From contig JAJVDF010000166.1 of NCBI GenBank assembly GCA_022410635.1, forward strand, positions 1,196,381 through 1,260,380: a DNA stretch of 64,000 nt, in the 5' to 3' direction. The stretch is from Tretioscincus oriximinensis. Lineage: Eukaryota; Chordata; Lepidosauria; Squamata; Gymnophthalmidae. Under the pieces are notes generated by a model. It was given only the letters and a program-made list of their open reading frames with translations, did no database searches and was not told the origin of the DNA. Every line of letters begins with the position of its first letter. Position 1 is the first letter of the stretch. Both the position numbers and the translations under genes were made by a program. This document shows positions 24,351 to 34,964 of this stretch, piece by piece.

Positions 24351-24432
24351 TATACTGCTCAAAACAATTAAGGGAACACTTTAACATACACTGTTATGTT
24401 AAAGTGTTCCCTTCGTTGTTTTGAGCAGTATA
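24351..24432. mobile_element. 82-bp Tc1/mariner-type hairpin MITE, second full copy
   Basis: Same length and termini (TATACTGCTC ... GAGCAGTATA) as 1749-1830. The inverted arms extend 38 bp with two mismatches, leaving a loop of about 6 bases. It differs from the first copy mainly in the loop region (TTAACATACACTGTTATG). Confidence 0.88.
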
Positions 24433-24723
24433 TTATTTTTCCTACTGTGGCACCATATTGCTCCTTTATTGTTGCCACCGTGTGTGGTAATCCCACCATA
24501 GCCCTGTAATAATAGTGTAGCAAGCCCAAATAGAGCCACCTTTCCCCACAGCTCTACTTTTGAGATTACAGTTTGAAAGGTGATGTCTTTGATGGTGATG
24601 CTCATTGAGTTTAGGGTCTAGTTCAAAGATTTGAGGAAAAAACACCACGATTTTGCCATGGCTCGTAAGTCTCTAACCTAGTCATTGCCTTAGGGTCACT
24701 GGCAACGTTTCTGTGACTGCGCA
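24433..24723. other. Short unassigned spacer
   Basis: Nothing recognised between the MITE and the L2-like tail. Confidence 0.5.
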
Positions 24724-24828
24724 TAATTTATTTATTTATATATACCCCGCCCCATACCCAAAGTTCTCAGGGTGGCAACAGTACAAAGTTTTCATTTTGA
24801 AACAATAACAATCAGTTATTGCAGAGGG
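24724..24828 (-). repeat. L2-like 3' tail
   Basis: TTTATTTATTTATATATACC, CCGCCCCATACCCAAAG and CAATAACAATCAGTT match the 3' tail of the larger L2-like copy at 39652-39770. The retroviral LTR inserted just beyond its inner end. Confidence 0.7.
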
Positions 24829-24834
24829 GAGGTA
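24829..24834. repeat. Target site duplication of second solo LTR (left)
   Basis: GAGGTA precedes the LTR. Its partner after the LTR is split by a later CR1 insertion: GAG at 25213-25215 and GTA at 27211-27213. Confidence 0.7.
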
Positions 24835-25212
24835 TGTCGGGGTTCTCTAGTAGAGATATATTAATTGGCATTAATATATTTGATATAAAATGTACAAGAA
24901 TTGGTCTCAAGAAGCCCAGGCCTCTTGTCTGCAGAATTTTTGGGAAATTCCCAGCACAGAGGGTGTCCCATTCTCTGACGTCTGTTTTCTTGTACACGCC
25001 TTCTGATTTGATGTCAATAAATACCATTGCACAGGGGCGCTAGAGAGGTTCCATGACCCATGTGGGCCTCCTAGATCTTGCCTCATGATCTAAGTTTATG
25101 GCCTCTGTGTGAGTTCTTGATGGGAGTCAGATTCTATACGTGTCCGTATCCTGATGATTCAGCTGCCTCTGATCTGCAAACACCTTATAACGTGATAAGC
25201 AAACCCCCGTTA
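24835..25212 (+). mobile_element. Solo LTR of endogenous retrovirus, shorter copy
   Basis: Begins TGTCGGGGTTCTCTAGTAG and ends AAGCAAACCCCCGTTA, matching 5022-5776 at both ends and around the polyadenylation signal (AATAAA at 25016-25021, after CACGCCTTCTGAT). It is 378 bp rather than 755 because most of the middle (U3 region) of the longer copy is absent. The shared AATATATTAATTGGCATTAA block confirms the family. No internal genes remain. The flanking 6-bp duplication is interrupted by CR1 copy 3. Confidence 0.8.
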
Positions 25213-25459
25213 GAGAACATAAGAACATAAGAAGAGCCATACTGGATCAGGCCACAGCCCATCAAGTCCAGCATTCTGTGTCACACAGAGGCCCACCAGA
25301 TGCACCTGGGCAGTCTGAACAGAGGAAAGCAAAATATGCTCCTGTTCATGACTCCCTGCAAATGGTATTTCAAGAGTCCTGCCTGTTGCTCCATCCAGGA
25401 GGCAACATCAAGACATCCATCCTAGTATCCATTTATACCCTTGGTGTCCATAAACCTGT

Positions 25460-25854
25460 CTAGTCCTGTCTTGAAACTACCACTACCTCTTCAGGAAATA
25501 AATTCCACAGGCCGATGACCATCTGGGTGAAAAAATACTTTCCTATGTCTGTTCTCACTTTTCTACGCAACAATTTTAAGGAGTGCCCTCTGGTCCTTGT
25601 GTTGTGTGATAGAGAAAACATTTTTTCTCTATTCACCCTGTCGATCCCATGCATGATTTTGTACACTTCAATCAGATCACCCCTCAAACGTCTCCTTTCA
25701 AGGCTGAAGAGGCCCAGACGTTGCAGCCTTGCTTCGTAAGGGAGGTGCTCCAGACCCTTGATCATTTTTGTTGCCCTTTTCTGCACCTTCTCCAGTTCCA
25801 AAATATCCCTCTTGAGATGTGGTGACCAGAATTGAACACAGTATTCCAAATGTG
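25460..25854 (-). pseudogene. CR1 ORF2 C-terminal fragment (copy 3)
   Basis: Encodes the CR1 ORF2 C-terminus: LELEKVQKRATKMIKGLEHL, then LGLFSLERRRLRGDLIEVYK and FSLSHNTRTRGHSLKLLRRK. A deletion near 25480 removes the stretch that reads SLDSFKTG in other copies and shifts the end. Upstream it runs into the assembly gap. This C-terminal region follows the reverse transcriptase in CR1 ORF2. Not functional as seen. Confidence 0.85.
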
Positions 25855-26789
25855 NNNNNNNNNNNNNNNNNNNNNNNNNNNNNNNNNNNNNNNNNNNNNN
25901 NNNNNNNNNNNNNNNNNNNNNNNNNNNNNNNNNNNNNNNNNNNNNNNNNNNNNNNNNNNNNNNNNNNNNNNNNNNNNNNNNNNNNNNNNNNNNNNNNNNN
26001 NNNNNNNNNNNNNNNNNNNNNNNNNNNNNNNNNNNNNNNNNNNNNNNNNNNNNNNNNNNNNNNNNNNNNNNNNNNNNNNNNNNNNNNNNNNNNNNNNNNN
26101 NNNNNNNNNNNNNNNNNNNNNNNNNNNNNNNNNNNNNNNNNNNNNNNNNNNNNNNNNNNNNNNNNNNNNNNNNNNNNNNNNNNNNNNNNNNNNNNNNNNN
26201 NNNNNNNNNNNNNNNNNNNNNNNNNNNNNNNNNNNNNNNNNNNNNNNNNNNNNNNNNNNNNNNNNNNNNNNNNNNNNNNNNNNNNNNNNNNNNNNNNNNN
26301 NNNNNNNNNNNNNNNNNNNNNNNNNNNNNNNNNNNNNNNNNNNNNNNNNNNNNNNNNNNNNNNNNNNNNNNNNNNNNNNNNNNNNNNNNNNNNNNNNNNN
26401 NNNNNNNNNNNNNNNNNNNNNNNNNNNNNNNNNNNNNNNNNNNNNNNNNNNNNNNNNNNNNNNNNNNNNNNNNNNNNNNNNNNNNNNNNNNNNNNNNNNN
26501 NNNNNNNNNNNNNNNNNNNNNNNNNNNNNNNNNNNNNNNNNNNNNNNNNNNNNNNNNNNNNNNNNNNNNNNNNNNNNNNNNNNNNNNNNNNNNNNNNNNN
26601 NNNNNNNNNNNNNNNNNNNNNNNNNNNNNNNNNNNNNNNNNNNNNNNNNNNNNNNNNNNNNNNNNNNNNNNNNNNNNNNNNNNNNNNNNNNNNNNNNNNN
26701 NNNNNNNNNNNNNNNNNNNNNNNNNNNNNNNNNNNNNNNNNNNNNNNNNNNNNNNNNNNNNNNNNNNNNNNNNNNNNNNNNNNNNNNNN
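25855..26789. other. Assembly gap (935 N)
   Basis: An uninterrupted run of N lying wholly within CR1 copy 3. By alignment to copy 5 it covers the reverse-transcriptase core. Reading frames drawn across it (up to 610 codons) are artificial. Confidence 0.99.
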
Positions 26790-27210
26790 TGGTACTATGC
26801 CTGATCTTAAGGAAAGATTAAATATTTTGGTTAGAAGTTCAGCAATTTCGCATTTGAGTTCTTTAAGAATTCTTGGGTGAATGCCGTCTGGCCCTGGGGA
26901 TTTATAAATGTTCAGCTTATTTAGGCTNGCAAGGACCTCCTCCCTTGTTATCTCTATCCNGTTTAATTCCTCTGGTGTTCTTTCTGAGAAAACTAAATCT
27001 GTTGCGGGTAAATTCNCTCTGTCTTCTTCAGTGAANACTGAAGCAAAAAATTNATTTAACCTCNCTNCAATCTCCACGTCCTNCTTGATTATGCCCTTTT
27101 GTCCATTGCTGTCGAGTGGTCCGACTGCTTTCCTGGTAGGATTCTTATTTCTGATATATTTGAAAAAGTCCTTATTATTTCTTTTAATATTCTTTGCAAT
27201 GTGCTCCTCA
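26790..27210 (-). pseudogene. CR1 ORF2 pre-RT and RT-start fragment (copy 3)
   Basis: Encodes the linker before the reverse transcriptase (EEHIAKN, FFKYIRNKNPTRKAVGPL, FTEEDR, ATDLVFSERTPEELN) and the first RT block (NIYKSPGPDGIHPRILKEL). The frame stays open apart from eight ambiguous bases. It begins at the 5' truncation point, so the endonuclease domain is missing. Confidence 0.85.
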
Positions 27211-27213
27211 GTA

Positions 27214-27530
27214 CATAACTGAGAAAGAAAGCTAGACCTTTTCTGTGCTGAATGACTCATGATCTGAATCAAGGGGTTTGGAATAGTCAGGCCTGATGAT
27301 TCCAATGTCTGAAAAATCTGGGTGAGTTCAGCATTGTTTCCATGACGATGCTGGTCCAAACAAATCTTTGAAATGTGCTCATGCAATTCACATTTGAAAT
27401 TCAACTGTGAGATCTCTGATGGAAAGGGACAAAGGTTTCTAGCCTCAAATCCTCTGGGAGATGCATTTGTACCACCCAAACTATTGCTTTTGCAGTTCCA
27501 ATCGCAAAGATCTAGAGACACTCTACGCAT
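27214..27530 (-). pseudogene. Coding-like relic of unknown origin
   Basis: An open frame of about 106 codons outside the CR1, starting at ATG 27528-27530 and reading toward the CR1 junction. Its translation is balanced in composition, with pieces such as GFEARNLCPFPSEISQLNF, CELHEHISKICLDQH and FQTLESSGLTIPNPLIQIM. A stop (TAA) lies 6 bases before the ATG. In the next frame upstream the sequence reads VPAGKRKGPDLKQ, which suggests a frameshifted longer coding sequence. I do not recognise the protein. It could be a decayed host exon or processed pseudogene, a retroelement gene, or a chance frame. Confidence 0.35.
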
Positions 27531-29838
27531 CTTTGTTTAAGATCTGGACCTTTTCGTTTGCCAGCAGGCACGTTTAAACCTGAGTACTAATGATTATGAT
27601 CAGAGCCTCTGCCTAATGTTGAAGGAATAGAAAGAACATACCTGGCTGCAAGGGGAATGGCCTCATAGATTCACGTTATCATGTGGTTAAATGTGGGTGA
27701 GAAGCACCCAACTAAATATAAAAGAAGAAAGGGCCCTGCAGAGGTGATATACAAATATACTGAATGCATGAATGAATGCTATATCTAAGCTGCAAGGGTT
27801 AGTCCTTTTAAGTTTTTAAGAAAAATACTTTCATACCGGTATATATATATATAATGAATCTCAATGTTAAGCAAATGGAGTTGTTGATGAGAATCGTCTT
27901 CTATACACTTTTCAAAAACTGTCTTATTTTAGTTTGCATCTGATGAAGCTTTGAATTATTGTGCCTTGTTCTTTCTGGCACTTGTAATGCAGCATGATCT
28001 GATTGATTTATCCCCCAATATATCCCTTTTATCAGAACGTGTGTATGCATAAGAGAATGATGGAAATTAAGAGAAAGAGCAGTTATCACTAGAAGAAAGA
28101 TTAACATCCAAGCATTAGTCAATCTATTTCTATTCCTGGTCCTCCCCCCCCCCTTTCTTTCTTTCATTGGGTAGCAAAACCATAGTAAAATTGCAGTTTT
28201 CAAAAATGACTGTCATATGCATGGCAATAAAATATACCAAGTGATGAAAGAATTCTCAGCAAGAGCTGCCAGGTGGCCTACTAAGTTGCTGTTTACAGCT
28301 CACTGACTCTGACTCTTACCCTAGCAAGATTGCTCTATTCTCTACCAGCTGGTGGTAAGTCCCCTAGAGCCCATCTGCCAGCAGGGAAAAATTGGCCTCC
28401 TGCCCATTCTTTAGACACCTCTCTCAAAGACTCTTCTTGCTGTGTCTGCATGCCACGGGCAGAGTTTTCAAAGAGTGAGAGGAGAGAAAGCAACTGCTTC
28501 CTTTCCGTGATTCAGTGGTCCATCACATGAATTCCTGAGTGAGATGATCTCTCTATAGAAAGTCCAACAACAAAGAAAGGAAAGAGGGAGAGAGAGAGAG
28601 AAGTTTACAAAATTCTTTCTTCCTTTCCATTCTTTTTTTGTTGCTTAGAATATGTTTTCAGCTTTGGCTGTTAGAACTTGTCAGCACCAAGGGAGTGGGA
28701 GGGAAATGGAGAGGAAAGGCAGTTTGTATTATCTGAAGTCGTCATTTTGTTTTGGATGCTTTCTTCCCGTTCATGCACATTAACATTTAAAGCCTTACAA
28801 GAGATGCCCATCAAATAATTGACACACTTTGAAGCTGCCAGGTGTCTCAAACTTTTCTGACTAATGCTGTGTTTGCTTTTTCTCTTCTAGCATCAGGGAT
28901 CTTGTATGAAATCTTTTTTTTCTGTGATGCATATATGATTGCCTGCTGGCATGCATACAGTGGAGCTAAAAGACTATTACTAAGTGCTGGTGTCCTAGAA
29001 AATACAGCTACCAAGTGCAACAAGAGGCCAAACAATACAAAACAGAAAGGGCCAGTGAGGACCTGAAGCCAGGAATGTGCTCTTATGTATTTTGGACATA
29101 GAACATCCCTGCAGTGTTTTTATATACAATTATTTCTAGACCTTTTATGTCCTTAACCCCTAAAGCAACATCATTAGACTTCCTTGATGCTCCATTCCAA
29201 GATTTTAAAAGAGACCAGAGCTACAGAACATTTTGTTATACCATATACTTTTTAAAATCAAATGTTCTTTCTGCACTGAGCCTTATTTTAGATTAAATCT
29301 TGGGGACGAGGGTGGGGAGTCTATCTCTTTCAGGATAGTGCAGATTATGGGCTTGTCTTCACAGATCTTGTAATATGTTTTAGAGAGCTCGCTATCCCAC
29401 ATTGTCTAGATCATAAGAGTGTGAATCCACATCAAAGGTGTAGTAACAACTTCCTAGAATGGATAACTGATAGACCAGATAAATCTCTCCTTCATGTGTA
29501 ATAATGCCACTAAAATACATCTCTGTAGTGAAATGGAAATGATAATGCAGAAACGGCTTGAATTCAGAGTGCTTTCCAAGTTTTTAAAGCAGATATTCCA
29601 CATTAATCCAAATATTTTCAGGCAAATATATGCAAACAGAGCCTACATCTGGCCCTACTTGGGTCTGCTACAGTCTGCTATAGTCTGTAGTGCTATGTGG
29701 ATAGCAGGCTTGTATTCTGTAATACCTTTTGGGATAAAGCTTAGTGCAGTGATGGTCAAAGATTAAGCTGTATTTAAACATGCGCTGTACAATAAAGCAG
29801 GAAAATGCATACGAGGTGGGAATGGTGTGGATTAGATA
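27531..29838. other. Unassigned 2.3-kb stretch
   Basis: AT-rich DNA with a (TA)n run near 27840-27853, a poly-C run near 28143 and an (AG)n run near 28588-28601. The 28250-28560 part is GC-richer but shows no domain or splice structure that I can support. Confidence 0.5.
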
Positions 29839-29840
29839 TA

Positions 29841-30073
29841 CAGGGTGCTTCAAAAAATGTCTACACACTTTGAACTTCCATAGAAAATTTATTTACTGTT
29901 CTACAAAGTTAAATTTCAGGATTTCCCGATTTGAACAGTATTAACATTTGTTATTTACGTTTTATTTACATTGGACTTTAAGCTTTCTAATTTCCTGAAA
30001 TTTAACTTTGTAGAACAGTAAATAAATTTTCTATGGAAGTTCAAAGTGTGTATACATTTTTTGAAGCACCCTG
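29841..30073. mobile_element. Mariner-type MITE with 81-bp terminal inverted repeats
   Basis: A 233-bp element whose ends read CAGGGTGCTTCAAAAAATGT. Left arm 29841-29921 and right arm 29993-30073 are inverted copies with about one mismatch over 81 bp. It is flanked by TA on both sides (29839-29840 and 30074-30075), the Tc1/mariner target duplication. The 71-bp centre is AT-rich and non-coding. Near-identical arms suggest fairly recent formation or folding-based maintenance. Confidence 0.92.
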
Positions 30074-30075
30074 TA

Positions 30076-31175
30076 TTTGGAAGCTGTCAAATTCCAGGAA
30101 ATATGAGGTATTGTAACCTTCTATTCCCACCTATTGTTAAATTTCTGTTGTGTCCTTTCTGCACCATGTTAGATTGGAACATACACCAGAACTGCGAGTT
30201 CTGGATGGTTGAATCTCTGACTGTTACTGTATCAAGATCTTCGTTTTAGCAGGTTTTTTTTTCTTTAGTTTGGTTTTTCACAATTATTTAAACATAGTTC
30301 CTGCTCTCCCTGCGATCAAAGACCTTGATTGCATGCGATAAGTGCACAATGATTAAAAGCACTCACTGTTCCTCTGAGCAGATCTGAAGCTTTCTTTGCT
30401 TGGTATATCATCATAATGCTTTGTTGACATTTATATTGTGTTTTAATAGTAGGGTTTTAATCACTGAATGTCACTTTTAATAATATGTATTGGAGACATC
30501 AAAACTAAACCTTAGTCATGAAGTAACAGTCAAAAGAAAGCACCTATATCCAGTTTCCAGGGGCTTTTAGGATAGATTGAATTCCATGCAGTAAATTAAT
30601 AAAGGGTTCACCTCTCTGGCCTCTCACTTTGGACTTCATGCCTGCTGCGGAAGAAGGTAATCAGGCCTTTAGAATAAAGAATCCTTACTTCCACATGTTG
30701 AGGAAGCCGAAATGAGATGATATTAGTGTCCGAATAGCAGAGAAAATGTACATACACATACCTTGTGTTTGCTTCAGAATTCCTTTCCTTAAGTCCAAGT
30801 AATTATACGTTACCTCTCTGACTTATTTCTCGGTGCTATGACATTTAGCTTGGATATCTACATTATATACTACTTCTAGCTAGCAGTTGAAGCCATAGTT
30901 AGCATGTTGACCCTGAGGTGCTCCCTCATCTCTCTATCTCTCCCTTTTTTCCACAAAAGCTGAACCAATCCCCACTTTCTCTTCTTATACCTAAAAAAGA
31001 AAAGGGAAATGCAGCCATTTTTCATTCTGTAGCACCAACAGCTGCAGCCTCCCCTTTTTTTTGCCAAACTAAATCCCCTCATTCAACAACCACTAGTAGC
31101 TACAGCAATGTTTGGGAGAATCATCTATTTTTGTTTCTCTAATCACCCATTCTGATCCACTTTCTATCCTGGTGG
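30076..31175. other. No supported feature
   Basis: AT-rich unassigned DNA. Short frames at 30876-31142 lack recognisable domains. Confidence 0.5.
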
Positions 31176-31715
31176 GTAGGCTGACCAAAAGCCCCCTTTT
31201 GCAGGGGGAACCCAGTTTTGGGGTGTCTACCCCGCCCTCCCGGGGGCTGCCATTTCCCAGGTTTTGCTGAGGAAAAAAATGTTTTAAATATTATTTTTGG
31301 GGAAAAAATCACTGCACCACCACTAGGGGGTTCTGGCAACTGGGGCCAGTTTCTGAAGGCACTCTCCACTCAGTAAAAAATAAAAATTCTCATGCATTTC
31401 AAACAATTCTCACACACTTAAAAGTATTTTTTTTAAAAAAAATACTATGCACTAGGGGTCACTAGCAACCGGAGCCAGCTCCTGAAGGCACCCTCCCCTC
31501 TAAAAAAAATTAAAAAATCTGTACTCCAAAAATTCCCACACAGTTTAAAAATTCTCACACTTAAAAAAATTCTCACATGCTTCACAGATTTCTTGGACAG
31601 GAATTTTGGAAAGGGAATGCATGTTGGTGGGTAATCTGCATACTCGTGAATATGCAAATTTGCATGAATATTAATTAACCCGGTTTGAGCCTCAGAAAAT
31701 CTGGTCAGTCTACTG
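31176..31715. repeat. Candidate non-autonomous element with internal duplication
   Basis: Short inverted ends TAGGCTGACCA (about 31178) and TGGTCAGTCTA (about 31704) bracket a segment with two tandem copies of a ~135-bp block. Each block contains CACTAGGGG, GGAGCCAG/GGGGCCAG, CTGAAGGCAC and then runs of ATTCTCACAC. The inner parts are A/T homopolymer-rich. No target duplication could be fixed, so the element call is tentative; the internal duplication is directly visible. Confidence 0.45.
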
Positions 31716-32339
31716 GTTGATAGCCTTGCCAGCAGCACCAACAGCAATAGTATAATAATGCACCTGTGTCTAGTGTACTTCTCAACACCATTTACAGCAT
31801 TACAAATTACAGCATTAATTTGAAAAGTAGTAAAGTTATTAATACAATTTTTCAATGTTCTGTTTATTAGGACTTCTTTTTATTCTTATCAATCTTATTA
31901 TTTAAATCAGTGTAAACATTTTTAAGGATTTGATGTTCTGCAATGACTTATCATTTTCTTGTCATTTTCTTCTGTCAGTAAATAAAAGTTTAAAGCCAGA
32001 TACTTAGTTTTCCAGAAGCTTATTGATGATGACAAATTTTTAAATAGGATTGTCTTGCCAACTATGGAATTGGAAAACATATATTTCAGGAATTATTCCC
32101 TATTGCTTTAGGGTGTTTTCAAATTGCCATGCAATGTTTATATAATTGAAGTAGTTCAGGTTTGATCCATTAAACGATCTTTGAGGTTTGCAAATAAAAG
32201 TTAGTTGATATATTTAGTGAAGCTTAGAGCAAAATTAATTCAGAGCAAATGAAAATATTGTTAGGCTGCATGTCCTTCATTTTTTCTAAGCTTAAGGGAA
32301 GCTCACTTGTAGCCGATCGAAAGGGCTTCCTTTTGTTGC
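31716..32339. other. No supported feature
   Basis: AT-rich DNA up to the start of the LTR-like repeat copy B. Confidence 0.5.
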
Positions 32340-33303
32340 AGTGGTGATTGGACGTGGTAGCCTTTCCCCCCGCCTCCTCGCCAGCATTAGCTGGGTGCTC
32401 TAGCCCGGCGGTTGTCCCCCTTGCTGCTCTGTCCCAGACGGGTTCACGACTTCCGGGTGCGACACCTCTTTAAAGGGGCAGCGCCGACTGACTTCCTCCT
32501 TTTTTGTCTGGCAACGCTTCTCCCCTCTTTTTTTTCTTTCAGTCATGGTAGTGGGACAGTTAACGCACCTCAGTGGGCCATAGGGGATCAAATGCCTGGA
32601 GACAAGTATCCCCTTGACTACCCCATAGTCTGGAAGGCCCTTCATAAAGGGGTTCAGGAGTTGTGGAGCCTACCTTGGGGATGGGTGTGGCTGAACACAA
32701 CTCCCGAGTCATGGGAGGGGGCTATACACAGGATAGTTCCTTGAGAGCCCCATTCAACTTCTTTGATCCTCAATGGTTGCCACCTCATACTGTGAGCCTG
32801 AGCAGTGTCCACAAAGGGTGGGTTGGTTTGGTGGCTGCTGAGGGCTCAGGAAAGGCAGACCACCATGGGCCATGGACCGTCGATGCAGGGCGTGGGCAGG
32901 AGGTCTCTGTCCAGATCTTGAGCTAACAGATTGGATGGGACTGGCCTCACCACCAGGGCAGCCAGCCAGGGGGCTGACATCATTGGAAGATGTAGCCTGA
33001 TAGAATGCTGGTCAGGCTGGATGGCTGACCGGAAGTCGACCGAGGTGCTGTGCTGCCACACTTCTATTTCATGCCATGGCTATTTCTCTCCACTTTTGGT
33101 TTTAAGATTGGGTTTTATTGTTCAATATGATAATATGTATTCTATGGGTTATCTCACAGTTATACATTGTTGCACTTAAAACTATGATTAGTCTGTATCG
33201 GGTAGTGCGTATTGTCACGGTTTTGCGTTTAGGTTTGCTCGTTTAATAAATCTCATGCTTTACTCTGTTGTCCCTTGTCAGATTAGCCATCTGCTGCAAA
33301 AGG
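32340..33303 (+). mobile_element. LTR-like interspersed repeat, copy B
   Basis: Forward copy of the family at 13222-14560 and 38507-39330. It has a GC-rich head with a CTCTTTAAAGGGGCAGC TATA-like block, GCTGAACACAACTCCCGAG, GGGCTATACACAGGATAG, GATCCTCAATGG, then CACGGTTTTGCGTTTAGG and AATAAA at 33245-33250. Shared homology continues to AGCCATCTGCTGCAAAA. Promoter-like head and terminal polyadenylation signal fit an LTR; absence of TG/CA ends and of a target duplication leaves this open. Internal frames of 80-110 codons are not conserved between copies. Confidence 0.6.
33245..33250 (+). promoter_or_regulatory. Polyadenylation signal in LTR-like repeat B
   Basis: AATAAA following the conserved TTGCGTTTAGG block. 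Copies A and C carry AATAAA or ATTAAA-like sequences at the matching place on the reverse strand. Confidence 0.45.
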
Positions 33304-33597
33304 ATGAATACATACTAGTCTGTTCTACATGAAGACATTTTCAACGTTTTCTGTCTCTTTTTCTGCAATACTTTGAGTTTAATTAATTAATTAGATTTTA
33401 AGTTTGCACATTCATAATTTAGTCTATTGGTTATTTGAAGTACCGGTATTTGTTTTTTAAATGCATTTTAAGTCATAAATTACATTTAAGTTTGCAAAAT
33501 CTGAAATTTGTGTGTGTGTATATGTTCATTCTTTCAAATAAAGAAATATCTGCCTTGTCTTTGAGAAAGGAAAACTTGTTAACTTATTTTTCCATAA
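33304..33597. other. No supported feature
   Basis: Short AT-rich unassigned spacer with a GT run near 33511-33519. Confidence 0.5.
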
Positions 33598-33710
33598 AAA
33601 ATAAAGAGCTCTAGTAGCACAATGGAGGCATACAGAGAAAAAAACTTGTTTGTTGCAGGAGCTTTCATAAACTTACCTTACTTCATCAGTTGCATCAATA
33701 TATAATTAAA
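33598..33710 (-). repeat. Ancient dispersed repeat, copy b
   Basis: AAAGAGCTCTAGTAGCAC, then GGAGCTTTCATAAACTTACC and ACTTCATCAGTTGCATC, is the reverse-orientation counterpart of 9101-9200. It is degraded and non-coding. Confidence 0.55.
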
Positions 33711-34964
33711 AGGAATGAAAAGTGTCATTGATCTGTCATGTTGCAATAACTATTACACAAATGAGAAAACAACTGGATTGACTAACTTTACTTGAGACTG
33801 TAGCCTGGAAGTGTGAGGGCAGACAAAAAGACACCCACCCACCACCCACCATTTTTTACATAGATTAGTTGATTTTTTAATTTCAGTTACAGAGATTTTG
33901 AAAAGAAGTTGGAGCAATTCTTGGTATGCAGAACTATGTTGCTAATAGCCCTGATGAATATCTGGCTTTCTCTTAAAAAGGAAACATGTTTCTAAAGATC
34001 AGTAGTTGGGAGACTGTGAGCAGAGCCATTTTATGACCTCCATATGCAACTTGCTTTGACTAGGTGATTTTTGGGAATTCCTTTATTTACATTTGATTTG
34101 AAAAGACATCAGTTTTGTGGAATACAACAAAGATGGCAGATAGAGAATGTGGTGAAAAAAAATTGTCCTGTTCCAGAATATATGCATATCATCCATATGA
34201 AAAGTAATGGCTTTGTTAAACTCAATTCTTAGTTGTATCACTTTCAGAATCAGTCACTGTAATCAATCACTTCTGAAAACTGAAGATCATACCTTCACGT
34301 AGCTGTGGAGAAATTTGGGAAATTATTCCTCTTGCCAGATTTGACAGCTTTTAAGCATGAACCTAAGTTATTGCCACAGCATCCCAATGGAATTCAAATA
34401 CTTAACCTTTCTGCATGCTGGTGCAGAATAGGCAGTCTCCACTCTCTGTTAGTGAAATACAACACCAGGTAGCATACATATTATTGTCCAGATCAGGAGA
34501 CCCCTGATGTGGATTATCAGTTGCGCTGATAGAAAATACTGTATCCCCTGAAATCTAGCAGGGGTTAATTTTGATTACAGAGAATTGTAGAAGGAACATC
34601 TCTACAGTGTGATCAAAACTATTTAATACCCCCCCCCCCCATTTTAAATTATGTTTTGTTTGCCAAATGAACAAATTGTAACTTTGTTGTTCAAAGTGTG
34701 TGGAGGTTTAATATGTAAGAGGAACAACAGCTGAACTATCTTATGGCAGCAAGTTGTATTTCAGTTTACAACCTATTGGTGCTGTTTGTGTTTGGACCTC
34801 TGTACTACTGATTTTATTTTAGCTCATGATGTCTACCACTTTATCTGGCCCTTTATGCTAAATTTGTATTAGTAAATCAGAATTTGCTTGATCACAATTA
34901 GCTGCAATGGTAGACATCTGCATTAAGTATTTTTGGTTTTCCAGAAGCATTCATTTCTGTCTCT
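33711..34964. other. No supported feature
   Basis: Unassigned AT-rich DNA with a poly-C run near 34628-34640. Confidence 0.5.

Larger units (their letters stand above)
25216..27210 (-). mobile_element. CR1-like LINE (copy 3), contains assembly gap
   Basis: Reverse-strand CR1 from terminal TTCTTATG repeats (25216) through the 3' UTR and ORF2 to a 5' truncation at 27210. ORF2 sequence flanks a 935-bp run of N (25855-26789). It inserted into the right target duplication of the solo LTR, so it is younger than the LTR. Eight single N positions (26928-27083) lie in the part next to the gap. In the intact copy at 58018-60512 the equivalent of the gap is about 881 bp. Confidence 0.93.

Noticed and set aside
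25819..26880. Two + strand frames of 353 and 329 codons
   Set aside because: Almost entirely N-derived residues across the assembly gap.
25698..27530. A 610-codon open frame on the - strand
   Set aside because: It is held open by the 935-N gap; it joins unrelated pieces (CR1 C-terminal out of frame, CR1 RT start and the unknown relic).
32412..33179. Four overlapping frames of 71-110 codons as possible exons
   Set aside because: They lie in LTR-like repeat copy B and are not kept open in copies A and C.
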